Origin: Bacteroidia bacterium
GTDB lineage: Bacteria > Bacteroidota > Bacteroidia > SpSt-205
NCBI GenBank assembly: GCA_025062295.1
Contig: JANXAJ010000024.1
Coordinates: 1 to 32,383 of the forward strand
Direction: 5' to 3'
DNA: 32,383 nt
Numbering within the stretch: position 1 is the first letter of the stretch; each line of letters begins with the position of its first letter. This document shows, in pieces, positions 1-8,223 of the stretch. The notes under the pieces were generated by a model that saw nothing but the letters and a program-made list of their open reading frames with translations, did no database searches and was not told the DNA's origin. The position numbers and the translations under genes were made by a program.

Positions 1-2
1 CT

Positions 3-65
3 CCCCCCTCTGCTTCTGAAAGCAATCCCAGCAAAGCAGTGAAGACTCTTAATGCTTTTTCCTAA
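3..65 (+). other. Possible 3' end of a plus-strand gene entering from the left
   Basis: One plus-strand frame is open from the window edge to a TAA at 63-65 (about 20 codons, ending LNAFS). Its stop would overlap the stop of the convergent VIT gene (62-64), a pattern seen elsewhere in this window. Twenty open codons are weak evidence. The minus strand offers no start codon ATG here, so a downstream minus gene is not visible. No function can be assigned. Confidence 0.2.
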
Positions 66-940
66 ATGGGAATTTCGGGAAAAAGGTATCGAAGCAATTC
101 TCCAAAACCATAGGATAAAAGGGAAGTAGCTGTGAGCACGGCGGTACTTTCTACGGCCTCCTTCCGAAAGGGGCGATTGAAGATGACGGAATTGTAATAA
201 GTGAAGCCTCCTATAAGGATAAGAGCAAGTATCACTGATCCCGCAAAAGCCAGAAGCATCTTAGAAAAAGTAAAATACGGCATCGCTAAGAGTACCACAG
301 CTGAGAGGTATGAGCCTCCTGTATAAATAGCAGAGCGAACGGAAGAAAGAGTGGTGTTTTGCTTTGCTTGGAGGTAAGCAGCGGAAGCCATAGAAATAGA
401 GGCAGCAAAGCCGACGATAAGGCCAGCAATACCAGCGGTCAGCGGGCGATAGGAGAGGCCTAAAAACCCCGCATGTACCCCTGTCACTTCAATGATGGCA
501 TCAGAGAGCCCAAGCACAATGAATCCTAAGTAGCGAAGACGAGGCTCCTCCGCCTGAATAGCCTCTAAGAATTTAGCTTCATGTTTTTCCTCCTCTTGAA
601 TAAAACGATTGAGAGCAGCCTGAGCTGGGGGTGGTAGTGTTGGCACTAATTGGCGATAGACTTCTATAGCTTGATGTTCTCGCTGTTCAACAAGGCAAAG
701 GATGAAGCTCACACCGAAAAGCCGACTCAAAAGCTGGTACCATCGCAGGCGCCAGCGAGGAAAGGAAACTTTCTGAGGTACCCACTGCTGCCAGAAGTGG
801 TAGTGAGCGCGTTCTTGTTCAGCAAATTGACGCAGTACCTCTTGAAGTGTGGGTAGGTGAGTATTTCGTGCAAGCCACTCATAGAGGTGAGCATTGAAGA
901 GCTCTTCAGCAGCATAATACAAAGCAAGCTGAGGTGACAC
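62..940 (-). CDS. Ferritin-like (erythrin) + VIT1/CCC1 membrane iron transporter
   Basis: Predicted inner-membrane iron (or manganese) transporter with an N-terminal diiron domain, the architecture of Er-VIT1/MbfA proteins that export iron under excess. Residues 1-130 form a four-helix ferritin-like domain with the classic ligand pattern: E13, E43xxH46, E85 and E117xxH120. Residues about 138-292 carry roughly five hydrophobic segments typical of VIT/CCC1, the first with the family-like GLSDAI motif near 143-148. The start is GTG at 938-940. I keep it because a -7-like box (TACCTTCG, 945-952) ends exactly four bases upstream, matching other genes in the window. It diverges from the thiolase gene with only 29 bases between the start codons. 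Family assignment is secure; metal and direction of transport are inferred from the family. Confidence 0.88.
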   Translation of the reverse strand: MSPQLALYYAAEELFNAHLYEWLARNTHLPTLQEVLRQFAEQERAHYHFWQQWVPQKVSFPRWRLRWYQLLSRLFGVSFILCLVEQREHQAIEVYRQLVPTLPPPAQAALNRFIQEEEKHEAKFLEAIQAEEPRLRYLGFIVLGLSDAIIEVTGVHAGFLGLSYRPLTAGIAGLIVGFAASISMASAAYLQAKQNTTLSSVRSAIYTGGSYLSAVVLLAMPYFTFSKMLLAFAGSVILALILIGGFTYYNSVIFNRPFRKEAVESTAVLTATSLLSYGFGELLRYLFPEIPI

Positions 941-944
941 CCTG

Positions 945-952
945 CGAAGGTA
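945..952 (-). promoter_or_regulatory. -7 box of the VIT gene
   Basis: On the minus strand the sequence reads TACCTTCG, one mismatch from the Bacteroidota -7 consensus TAnnTTTG. Four bases separate it from the GTG start at 940, so transcription would begin at or next to the start codon. No convincing -33 TTG is visible. Confidence 0.5.
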
Positions 953-957
953 TGCTG

Positions 958-965
958 TATCTTCG
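958..965 (+). promoter_or_regulatory. -7 box of the thiolase gene
   Basis: The sequence TATCTTCG is one mismatch from TAnnTTTG and ends four bases before the ATG at 970. It lies five bases from the divergent -7 box at 945-952, so the two promoters face away from each other and any -33 contact would fall inside the opposite gene. No clear -33 TTG is seen. Confidence 0.5.
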
Positions 966-969
966 CTCT

Positions 970-2148
970 ATGCGGGCGATTTATATCGTTGGGGCGAAAC
1001 GCACTCCCATTGGAAGTTTCATGGGTAGTCTCTCTTCTGTGCCAGCGACTGAACTTGGATCCGTTGCTTTGAAGGCAGCAATAGAACAAGCAAGCGTTTC
1101 ACCAGAATGGATAGAGGAAGTCTATTTTGGGAATGTGCTTTCGGCTAATCTTGGGCAAGCTCCAGCCACCCAAGTAGCCCTCAAAGCAGGGATTCCTCCC
1201 ACTGTGCCCACTACGCTTGTCAATAAGGTCTGTGCTTCGGGCCTCAAGGCGGTGATGCTCGGGGCTCAAACGATCGCCTTAGGACAGGCAGACCTCATCG
1301 CTGCAGGTGGGATGGAAAGCATGAGTCAGACCCCATTTTATCTTCCACAGTTTCGCAGTGGAAGCCGATATGGACATGTCACCCTTCTGGATGGCATTCT
1401 GCGAGATGGATTAGAAGATGCATATTGTGGGCTAACGATGGGGGCATTGACAGAGACCTGCGCGGCGACCTACCACCTCACTCGTGAGGCCCAAGATGAA
1501 TACGCTATCCTCTCCTACAAGCGAGCTCAAGAAGCTCAAAAGAAAGGACTTTTTGCTCAAGAGGTGGTGAGCGTGTCATTTGAGCAAAAAGGAAAAACTA
1601 TTGAAGTCAAAGAAGATGAGGAGCCAGGGAAAGCTCAGTTTGAAAAGATTCCTACTCTCAAGCCTGCGTTCAAACCGGATGGTACAATAACCGCTGCGAA
1701 TGCCTCAAAGACCAATGATGGAGCTGCGGCTCTCATTTTAGCATCCGAGGAAGCAGTAAAGAAATATAGCCTGCGCCCACTTGCCCGCATTTTGAGCTGG
1801 GCAGATGCGGCAAGGTCCCCTGAATGGTTCACGATTGCTCCAGCCGATGCCCTTCAAAAAGCTCTTCAGCGAGCCAATCTGTCTCTCAAGGACATAGACT
1901 TATTTGAGATCAATGAAGCTTTTTCAGCTGTAGCATTGGTCAATCAGAAGATTTTAGAGATTCCCATAGAAAAACTAAACATCTTAGGAGGGGCCATCGC
2001 ATTAGGACATCCTTTGGGAGCGAGTGGAGCCCGGATTCTCGTAACCCTTCTCACCGCTCTTGAGCATGTAGGCGGGCGATATGGGGCAGTGGGCATTTGT
2101 AATGGAGGGGGGGGCGCTTCTGCCCTTGTCGTAGAGCGTCTTTCTTAG
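970..2148 (+). CDS. Acetyl-CoA C-acetyltransferase (thiolase)
   Basis: A biosynthetic-type or general thiolase of 392 residues, condensing or cleaving acetoacetyl-CoA in the cytoplasm. The full catalytic set is visible: nucleophile C88 in NKVCASG, the NEAFSA motif, H347 in GHPLGASG, and acid/base C377 in CNGGGG. The AAGGMESMS stretch near 110-120 is also typical. The frame is open back to a GTG at 934 and an ATG at 952, but family members begin just before the IYIVGAKRTPIG stretch. The ATG at 970 fits this and is preceded at four bases by a -7-like box, so it is preferred. No partner genes of butanoate or mevalonate metabolism are adjacent, so the physiological direction is open. It ends one base before the stop of the convergent hydrolase. 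Confidence 0.93.
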   Translation: MRAIYIVGAKRTPIGSFMGSLSSVPATELGSVALKAAIEQASVSPEWIEEVYFGNVLSANLGQAPATQVALKAGIPPTVPTTLVNKVCASGLKAVMLGAQTIALGQADLIAAGGMESMSQTPFYLPQFRSGSRYGHVTLLDGILRDGLEDAYCGLTMGALTETCAATYHLTREAQDEYAILSYKRAQEAQKKGLFAQEVVSVSFEQKGKTIEVKEDEEPGKAQFEKIPTLKPAFKPDGTITAANASKTNDGAAALILASEEAVKKYSLRPLARILSWADAARSPEWFTIAPADALQKALQRANLSLKDIDLFEINEAFSAVALVNQKILEIPIEKLNILGGAIALGHPLGASGARILVTLLTALEHVGGRYGAVGICNGGGGASALVVERLS

Positions 2149-2149
2149 C

Positions 2150-2962
2150 CTATTTTGTGCGGGAACGAGCCCTCACTTCTTCCAAAAATGTCTCTATGTA
2201 TTTATTCACTATATCTGGCGCCTCTATTGTGGATAGGTGTCCTACATGAGGAAGGCAGTAATAGAGAGCATGCGGGATTTTTTCTCGGATTTTTTCTGAT
2301 TCATGAGGGGGAGTAGCTAAATCCTCTTCTCCTGCGATGATAAGGACGGGAATAGAGATTTGAGATAGCTCTTCAAGTATGCGCTGGCGCTGAAGCACAG
2401 CACGCACAGCTTGTGTGATGCTTCGGCGATTATTCAGTACATGCTCGCGCCAAGCAAGGCGCAGCTTCGCCTTGGAGGGATCATTCAAAAAGCTCTTTCC
2501 AAACATCAGCTCAATCACTGTATCTACTACAGGTCTGAGTCCAAATATCTTTGCGATGAGGTTGAGAAGCCCGAAGCGGAATGCTCTTGGTTCTATGTCA
2601 GCGGAAGTATTGAGGAGGACACAACTGCGCAAGAGGTCAGGGCGCCTCGCAGCAATCCGCATCCCCACGAATCCACCCATAGAAAGACCTACAAAGTGGC
2701 AGGGAGCTATTCCAAGCTTTTCAATAAGCTCTACTGCATCTGCGTAGAGGGTCTCTATATCAAATGAATGGGGACTATCACTACTGCGACCATGGTTTCG
2801 GTGCTCATACACGATGCACCTATAACGAGGACTGAAGTAAGCTACCTGAGCATCGTACAAATGGGCATTCAAAAGAAGTCCGTGGGAAAACAGTATAGTC
2901 TCTGTCCCTTCGCCTGATATCTCGTAGTATAGGTTGACTCCATTCACTTGGATGAAGGCCAT
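2150..2962 (-). CDS. Alpha/beta-fold hydrolase
   Basis: A 270-residue cytoplasmic alpha/beta hydrolase resembling 3-oxoadipate enol-lactonases and small esterases. Visible features are the oxyanion HG at about 27-28, nucleophile S94 in the elbow GLSMGG, a likely acid in the GEEDLATP stretch near residue 214, and the catalytic H242 in VGHLS. There is no signal peptide. No aromatic-degradation genes flank it, so a lactonase role is not supported by context and the substrate is unknown. It is divergent from ispG, with only 14 bases between the annotated starts. A weak box TAACTTCA (2970-2977, minus) lies seven bases upstream. The fold is secure; the specificity is not. Confidence 0.88.
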   Translation of the reverse strand: MAFIQVNGVNLYYEISGEGTETILFSHGLLLNAHLYDAQVAYFSPRYRCIVYEHRNHGRSSDSPHSFDIETLYADAVELIEKLGIAPCHFVGLSMGGFVGMRIAARRPDLLRSCVLLNTSADIEPRAFRFGLLNLIAKIFGLRPVVDTVIELMFGKSFLNDPSKAKLRLAWREHVLNNRRSITQAVRAVLQRQRILEELSQISIPVLIIAGEEDLATPPHESEKIREKIPHALYYCLPHVGHLSTIEAPDIVNKYIETFLEEVRARSRTK

Positions 2963-2976
2963 AATGGAGTGAAGTT

Positions 2977-4974
2977 ATGGAAAAGTGTGGCTACGACTCT
3001 CCAGATATATTTTGTTTTTTTGGGATTGTGCTCTCTCCTTCTCTGCGTGAAAGACAGACCTATTATACCTCTCTTGTAGCGCCGAAGCGGCTCAGGACGC
3101 TGGAAGTAGCGATTGGTGATGTGCCCGTAGGTGGGCAAAATCCGATTCGGATCCAGACGATGACCACTACAGACACACTGGACATAGAGGGGACTGTCGC
3201 TCAGGTCATTCGGCTGGTGGAAGCGGGAGCCGAGTACGTTCGCATCACTGCTCCTAGTCAGCGAGAAGCAGAAGCCCTGGCTGAGATCAAAAGGCGTCTC
3301 CGACAAGCAGGATATAAAGTACCACTGGTAGCTGATATTCACTTCACTCCTAAGGCAGCCGAAATCGCTGCCCGAATCGTGGAGAAAGTGCGCATCAACC
3401 CTGGTAACTATGCCGATAAAAAACGCTTTGAGCAGCGAACCTACACCGACGCTGAATACCAAGCCGAACTGGAGCGGATTTATGAACGATTTGCCCCCCT
3501 TGTGCGCATATGTAAGGAATACGGCACAGCCATGCGAATCGGTGTAAACCATGGCTCTCTTTCCGATCGCATTCTCAATCGGTATGGGGATACGCCCGAG
3601 GGAATGGTGGAGTCCGCAATGGAGTTTATTCGCATCTGTGAGGCTGAAGGCTTTTTTCAAATCGTGGTCTCTATGAAGGCTTCTAATCCAGCGGTCATGG
3701 TGCAGGCGTATCGCCATTTAGTAGTTCGGCTCAAAGCACATGGCCGCCTGTATCCAATTCACTTAGGTCTCACTGAGGCAGGGGGGGGTAGCGATGGACG
3801 GATTAAGTCTGCTTTAGGGATTGAATCGCTCCTTCTGGATGGGATTGGTGACACTGTGCGCGTCTCTCTAACTGAACCCCCAGAAAATGAACTGCCTACC
3901 TGTAAAGCTCTCGTTGCATTTGCAGAGCAATATCGGGAGAGCGAACTTTTTCTTCCCGAGCCTAAGTGGGAGAGGGGAGGATTGGAATATCAACGGTTTA
4001 GCCACACGCAAGTGGAAAAAGTCGGAGCTGGTCAGCCAGCTGTCGTGATTGCCGATCATAGTCAGAACCTTCAGGGGATAGAGCTGTATGGAGGCGAACA
4101 AAAGCCAGATTATATCTATGTCGGAAAAAGAGAGGTCTTGATTCCGACTTCTATCCCCCTAATCTATGATTACGATATTTGGCAGCAGGTAGCTCGTTCT
4201 CAAGATGTTCCTTATTTTCCCTCAGTTAGGGCTTGGGAGAATGCTTCTTCTTTTCATCCGAGACTCAATTTTGTTCGGCTGGAGCCGAGAGACCTTCTTG
4301 AAAGGGGAGATGTGAGTTTTCTGCAAGACTCCCGTGTGGTTTGGGTGATAGAGGGTCAGACGGCGCTGCCTGGTCGCGAAGTGCGATGGATGCGGTTGTA
4401 TGCTGCTGAAAAGGGAGCATTCCCACCGATGATTGCTCGTCTGAATTTAGCTCCCCCTGCTGAGAGTCCCGAGCCACTCCCAGCTCATGCGCTTGCTGTA
4501 GAGATGGGTTGCCATGTAAGCCCTTTTCTAGTTGACGGTATGGTAGATGGATTGTGGCTGTTCATCTCTGGCCGTCCTCCAGCCGTGGGGGTGCGTATGG
4601 CATTCGACCTACTTCAAGGAGCACGACTTCGACTCATCCGAACTGATTACATTGCTTGCCCTTCGTGTGGGAGAACCCTCTTCAACTTGGAAGAGGTAAC
4701 TGCTCGCATTCGCAGCCGTACCAGCCACCTCAAGGGACTTAAAATTGCCATCATGGGCTGTATCGTCAACGGACCTGGGGAAATGGCAGATGCAGATTAT
4801 GGATATGTGGGTTCAGGACCAGGACTTGTGCACCTATATAGAGGCAAGGAGATTGTGCGTAAAAATGTCAAAGAGTCTGAAGCGCTGGAGGCCCTTATAG
4901 AACTCATTCGGACGGATGGACGATGGATTGATCCGCCGGATACACCTGACTTAGCCGAGCTACAGCCTCTCTGA
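2977..4974 (+). CDS. ispG: 4-hydroxy-3-methylbut-2-enyl diphosphate synthase IspG (long form)
   Basis: IspG (GcpE) converts 2-C-methyl-erythritol 2,4-cyclodiphosphate to HMBPP in the MEP isoprenoid pathway, using a 4Fe-4S cluster. At up to 665 residues this is the three-domain form of Bacteroidota, Chlorobi, Chlamydiae and plants: a TIM barrel (about 35-320, with the opening motif NPIRIQTMTTTDT), a long insert (about 330-545) and the cluster domain. The three Cys ligands C561, C564 (CPSC) and C595 (MGCIVNGPGE) and E602 are present. The start is uncertain: similarity begins near residue 29, and the first 28 residues look unlike the family. An in-frame GTG at 3028 downstream of an AT-rich, -7-like stretch (TATATTTT, 3006-3013) may be the true start. 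The 3' end overlaps the convergent aminotransferase by 71 bases. Confidence 0.95.
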   Translation: MEKCGYDSPDIFCFFGIVLSPSLRERQTYYTSLVAPKRLRTLEVAIGDVPVGGQNPIRIQTMTTTDTLDIEGTVAQVIRLVEAGAEYVRITAPSQREAEALAEIKRRLRQAGYKVPLVADIHFTPKAAEIAARIVEKVRINPGNYADKKRFEQRTYTDAEYQAELERIYERFAPLVRICKEYGTAMRIGVNHGSLSDRILNRYGDTPEGMVESAMEFIRICEAEGFFQIVVSMKASNPAVMVQAYRHLVVRLKAHGRLYPIHLGLTEAGGGSDGRIKSALGIESLLLDGIGDTVRVSLTEPPENELPTCKALVAFAEQYRESELFLPEPKWERGGLEYQRFSHTQVEKVGAGQPAVVIADHSQNLQGIELYGGEQKPDYIYVGKREVLIPTSIPLIYDYDIWQQVARSQDVPYFPSVRAWENASSFHPRLNFVRLEPRDLLERGDVSFLQDSRVVWVIEGQTALPGREVRWMRLYAAEKGAFPPMIARLNLAPPAESPEPLPAHALAVEMGCHVSPFLVDGMVDGLWLFISGRPPAVGVRMAFDLLQGARLRLIRTDYIACPSCGRTLFNLEEVTARIRSRTSHLKGLKIAIMGCIVNGPGEMADADYGYVGSGPGLVHLYRGKEIVRKNVKESEALEALIELIRTDGRWIDPPDTPDLAELQPL

Positions 4975-6076
4975 TCATCTCAGTAGGACGAGCGAAACAT
5001 AGTCGAAGCCATTTACTTTCATAGCTCTCTGAGTAAAAGGGGCTTAATGGAATCATCGCTACCTTTATCTCCTTTGTCAGCTTCTCTGCCAGAGCCGTAT
5101 CCGAAAGCTGAGAATGAGGCGGACGCACTAAAACGAAGTATCCTCCTTCCGGAGGGATAACCTCCAGCCCTGTATGACGCTGAAGAAGGTCTATGCATAA
5201 TTGTCGTCGCTCCAGCAGCATAGAGTGAAAGTAAAGCGCTCTTTGGGGTTCAGCCAAGTAATGGGCTGCAACTGCCTGAAAAGGACTGGGTGCGCAGAAA
5301 GTAATAAACTGATGGACTGTCCGAATTCGCTCTGTGAGGTGGGGCGGGGCAAGGATATGTCCTAAGCGCCACCCTGTCGTGCCCATCATCTTGCCCAGTG
5401 ACCCTATAATCACACTGCGGGAGCGCAATAGCTCAGACATCCTTACACTTCGCCGCTCACCCTCCCAACAGAGGAGTTCATATGCCTCATCTACTAAGAG
5501 ATACAGATTAGGAAAGGATTCCACTATCTCCTCTAGCATCCTGACATCCTGCTCATGAAGCACATAGCCAGTAGGATTGTGGGGAAAGTTTAGCAGAAGT
5601 AGGCGAGTGCGAGGATTCAACTGCTCCTGAAGCGCTATCCAAGGGAACTTGATGCCTTCTGGCTCAATATCTAACCTCAATACCCGAGGGGTTAGTCCTC
5701 CTATCTGGCAGGCAGGTCGGTAGCTATCATAAGCAGGCTCTATTATGAAAACCTCATCTCCTACTGTGCTTAGGGCTTGAATTGCACAGAAAAGACCCTC
5801 TGTCGCTCCAGCTGTAATAGTGATTTCTCGCTCTGGGTCATAGGAGGTCTGAAAAAAGTGAAGAGAAAGCCGAGCCACTGTTTCTCGGAGGGAGAGAAGG
5901 CCGGCAGGGGAGGTGTACTGCTGCTGCGCAGAATCTGAAGCTAAAGTCGCCGTGTACTCTAAGAGAAGCGGGTCAAGAGGAAGCCACATCAATCCTTGGG
6001 CTAAATTGAGCGCATTCTCCTCTTGGGCAAGGGCTGTCATCCGAGCGAAAATGCTCAGTGTCGGCTCTATGCGCAT
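4904..6076 (-). CDS. PLP-dependent class I/II aminotransferase, methionine-aminotransferase (YbdL)-like
   Basis: A fold-type I aminotransferase of 390 residues. PLP-site residues are visible: the phosphate-loop region GATEG (about 90-94), N167 in NFPHNPTG, D196 and Y199 in VDEAY, and the Schiff-base lysine K229 in GSLGKMMG, followed by the conserved GWRLG and an Arg in the C-terminal LRLCFA segment. The wording around K229 and the HQF stretch that follows resemble methionine/glutamine (YbdL/KAT-like) transaminases, but substrate choice cannot be read from sequence. A weak box TATCTTAT sits six bases before the ATG (6083-6090). The last 24 codons lie antisense to the end of ispG. Since the conserved core ends near VARLSQV, most of the overlap is in tail sequence. 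Confidence 0.9.
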   Translation of the reverse strand: MRIEPTLSIFARMTALAQEENALNLAQGLMWLPLDPLLLEYTATLASDSAQQQYTSPAGLLSLRETVARLSLHFFQTSYDPEREITITAGATEGLFCAIQALSTVGDEVFIIEPAYDSYRPACQIGGLTPRVLRLDIEPEGIKFPWIALQEQLNPRTRLLLLNFPHNPTGYVLHEQDVRMLEEIVESFPNLYLLVDEAYELLCWEGERRSVRMSELLRSRSVIIGSLGKMMGTTGWRLGHILAPPHLTERIRTVHQFITFCAPSPFQAVAAHYLAEPQRALYFHSMLLERRQLCIDLLQRHTGLEVIPPEGGYFVLVRPPHSQLSDTALAEKLTKEIKVAMIPLSPFYSESYESKWLRLCFARPTEMIREAVARLSQVYPADQSIVHPSE

Positions 6077-6156
6077 TGTTGTATAAGATACGGCTTTTCA
6101 GCTTGTTAGGTTATGAAGCCCGGGTTTGAGCCTCCTTATGAGGGGGAGAAAAACCA

Positions 6157-6164
6157 TACCTTTA
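6157..6164 (+). promoter_or_regulatory. -7 box of the CxxxM receptor gene
   Basis: TACCTTTA, one mismatch from TAnnTTTG, ends four bases before the ATG at 6169. There is no good -33 TTG at the usual spacing. It matches the geometry of the other leaderless candidates. Confidence 0.5.
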
Positions 6165-6168
6165 TCGC

Positions 6169-8190
6169 ATGAGGCATTTGAGGGTGCTTCCCTTTTGCTT
6201 CCTCTTATGGGGGCAGGAAGCTGACACGACTCGCCTCTACATCTTAGACACGATCTACATTCAGGGGATAAGCTTGCAGCATGCCACTGTTTCGGAGAGC
6301 GGGGTTGAGCGGATAAGTCGGCTTCTCCCCTTTACTCAATTAGTGTATCGGAGTGTGCCTTTTGCCCAAGAGGTGGCGTATCAGGGGCTGCTGCCGACAC
6401 AGACTCAAATCACCATAGAAGGAATGAGAGTTGTTCCTGCCTGTGTGGATCGAATGGATCCCGTCCTTACTTTTGTAGAAGCGGCGGTGATTGAGGAGGC
6501 TTCGTGGCAGAGGGCTGCTCGGTGGGGGGCCATGCCTACTCTTCAGGTTGGTCTATTTTCCTCAGAGGGTCCGAATGGCGGAGGCGCTACTCTGATGGGG
6601 GGAGACAATTACCATCGGCTCTTTCTAACTACTCGTCATCGTGAGCAGTTTAGGCGATTTCGTCTCGCTACGGCTCTCACCTTTCGTCTCGGCAGCAATT
6701 ATGCTGTGGGCGGTAGCTCTATAGGGAGCACCCCTTCCTCAGAAAGCCCATGGAAAAGAGATACCCTTCTTGATATACCCTCCTTCAAAAAATTCAACCT
6801 TTATACGACTTGCTCTTATGATCTCTCTGAAGAGCAAAGGGTAGAATTTAGCTACATGGGTGATTACTTCTATGATGTGGCTTATCCAGCTTTGATTATG
6901 GATGCTCGGCATTCAGCCATGCACCTTCTCAGCTTTCGGCATCGCTGGAAGTCTATCTCAGACTTTCGGCTCTACGCTAATACCGTCTTCCACGACATGA
7001 CAGATGAGAATCGTCCTGAATCTTTGATTCGGAGCCGTCCAGTAATGCCGAATATGTACATGCCTATGCGTGGCATAACACGAACCGCTGGCACTACTTG
7101 GATGCTTACTTGGTGGGAAAAGGCACCGTTTCAAATCCAGCAGTACAGCGAATACAGCTACACCGCAGCTCTTAGTTCAATGGAAATGCTTCCACTGGAT
7201 GGAGGAAGCCGAATGTTCCTTATGAACTTAGCTGATATTAGATTTCATCAGGGGGGAACCGCTTTGAGTCTCTCTTACAGGAAAGGGTCATGGAAGGCAC
7301 GAGTAGAGGGGCGTGGCAGTGCTTTTGTCTATCGCATCAGAGATACCCTCTCTTATAGGCCTCTTCTTGCTTATCAAGTGGAATATGCCGGAGAAGCCCA
7401 AATGAGCCGCTCGTTTGTAGTGTATGAAATCAAAGGAGAGCTTGAGCGAAGCTTTGGCGCGCACACCTTAAGCTGGAGTCTTTCTCAAGGGACTCGGCCT
7501 CCTACTCATATGGAACTTTATGCTTATTACCTGTATGTTCCGATGGATAATAGCATCCAGATGGGGAATTCGCTTCTCAGACCTGAGGGACTGGCTCGGA
7601 GCGAGCTAACCTACAGCTTTACTTGGCGTTCTTTAGCCCTGAGCTTTCAGACTTTTGCGAATTCTATTCGGAACTACATCTCCCCCGTTACTTTTATGCC
7701 GCTGGGCGCGCCTTCCAATCAGAGCTCTCTTCAGTGGCGCATACTCAAAAATACCGGCCGAGCTTATACCCTTGGGTTCTCCCTACGAGCTGCGCTTCAT
7801 CCGACAAAAAATACGCTTATTGAGCTTTGGAGTGGCTACACCTACGGTCAGCATGAGAGTCTGAGAGAACCTCTACCTTGGATTTACCCATTTTTTGGTC
7901 GTTTGCGCTTCACTCAGCGATATGGACCCCATCGGGTAACGATAGAGCTCCATGGTACGGCGACTCAGTCCCGAATCTCTCAAATCATTTACATGGAGGA
8001 CCCAACGCCCGGCTATTGGCTTGCCCATCTCCGCTATGGCTTTTCCGTATGGGAGAAAGGTAGCTCCCATCTTACACTTACAGCAAGTGTTGAAAACTTA
8101 TTGGATACTTATGGATGGGATCACCTGAGTGTAGGAAACATGCCTTTTTTGGGGCGGGTATTCCGAGTAGGAGCTATTTGCTCGTGGTAG
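6169..8190 (+). CDS. TonB-dependent outer-membrane receptor of the copper (OprC/NosA) type
   Basis: A 673-residue outer-membrane receptor. It has a short signal peptide (about 1-16), a TonB-box-like stretch DTIYIQG (27-33), a plug (about 50-140) and a 22-strand-type barrel rich in alternating aromatic and polar residues. It has no carboxypeptidase-like extension, unlike the other two receptors in the window. The plug contains C92-x3-M96 in ACVDRMDP, matching the CxxxM copper site of Pseudomonas OprC and its NosA relatives. A later H275-x-M277 (FHDM) resembles the HxM pair that completes that site. I infer copper acquisition. The segment 291-300 is rich in Met, which fits a soft-metal role. 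The gene is monocistronic with its own -7-like box. Receptor identity is solid; the metal is an inference from motifs. Confidence 0.85.
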   Translation: MRHLRVLPFCFLLWGQEADTTRLYILDTIYIQGISLQHATVSESGVERISRLLPFTQLVYRSVPFAQEVAYQGLLPTQTQITIEGMRVVPACVDRMDPVLTFVEAAVIEEASWQRAARWGAMPTLQVGLFSSEGPNGGGATLMGGDNYHRLFLTTRHREQFRRFRLATALTFRLGSNYAVGGSSIGSTPSSESPWKRDTLLDIPSFKKFNLYTTCSYDLSEEQRVEFSYMGDYFYDVAYPALIMDARHSAMHLLSFRHRWKSISDFRLYANTVFHDMTDENRPESLIRSRPVMPNMYMPMRGITRTAGTTWMLTWWEKAPFQIQQYSEYSYTAALSSMEMLPLDGGSRMFLMNLADIRFHQGGTALSLSYRKGSWKARVEGRGSAFVYRIRDTLSYRPLLAYQVEYAGEAQMSRSFVVYEIKGELERSFGAHTLSWSLSQGTRPPTHMELYAYYLYVPMDNSIQMGNSLLRPEGLARSELTYSFTWRSLALSFQTFANSIRNYISPVTFMPLGAPSNQSSLQWRILKNTGRAYTLGFSLRAALHPTKNTLIELWSGYTYGQHESLREPLPWIYPFFGRLRFTQRYGPHRVTIELHGTATQSRISQIIYMEDPTPGYWLAHLRYGFSVWEKGSSHLTLTASVENLLDTYGWDHLSVGNMPFLGRVFRVGAICSW

Positions 8191-8223
8191 ATAAAGCTCA
8201 TAAGCAGAAAAGTGCTAAAATCT

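Noticed and set aside
2411-2767. Plus-strand open frames of about 110-118 codons inside the hydrolase gene
   Set aside because: They lie wholly antisense to a gene with intact catalytic motifs and show no family features.
2944-3717. Minus-strand open frame of 257 codons opposite the start of ispG
   Set aside because: It overlaps the conserved TIM-barrel coding region of ispG and also the hydrolase start; the translation is rich in His, Ser and Arg without domain features.
4904-4974. Frameshift or truncation explaining the ispG/aminotransferase overlap
   Set aside because: Both proteins contain their complete catalytic sets and end shortly after their conserved cores, so no disruption is needed.
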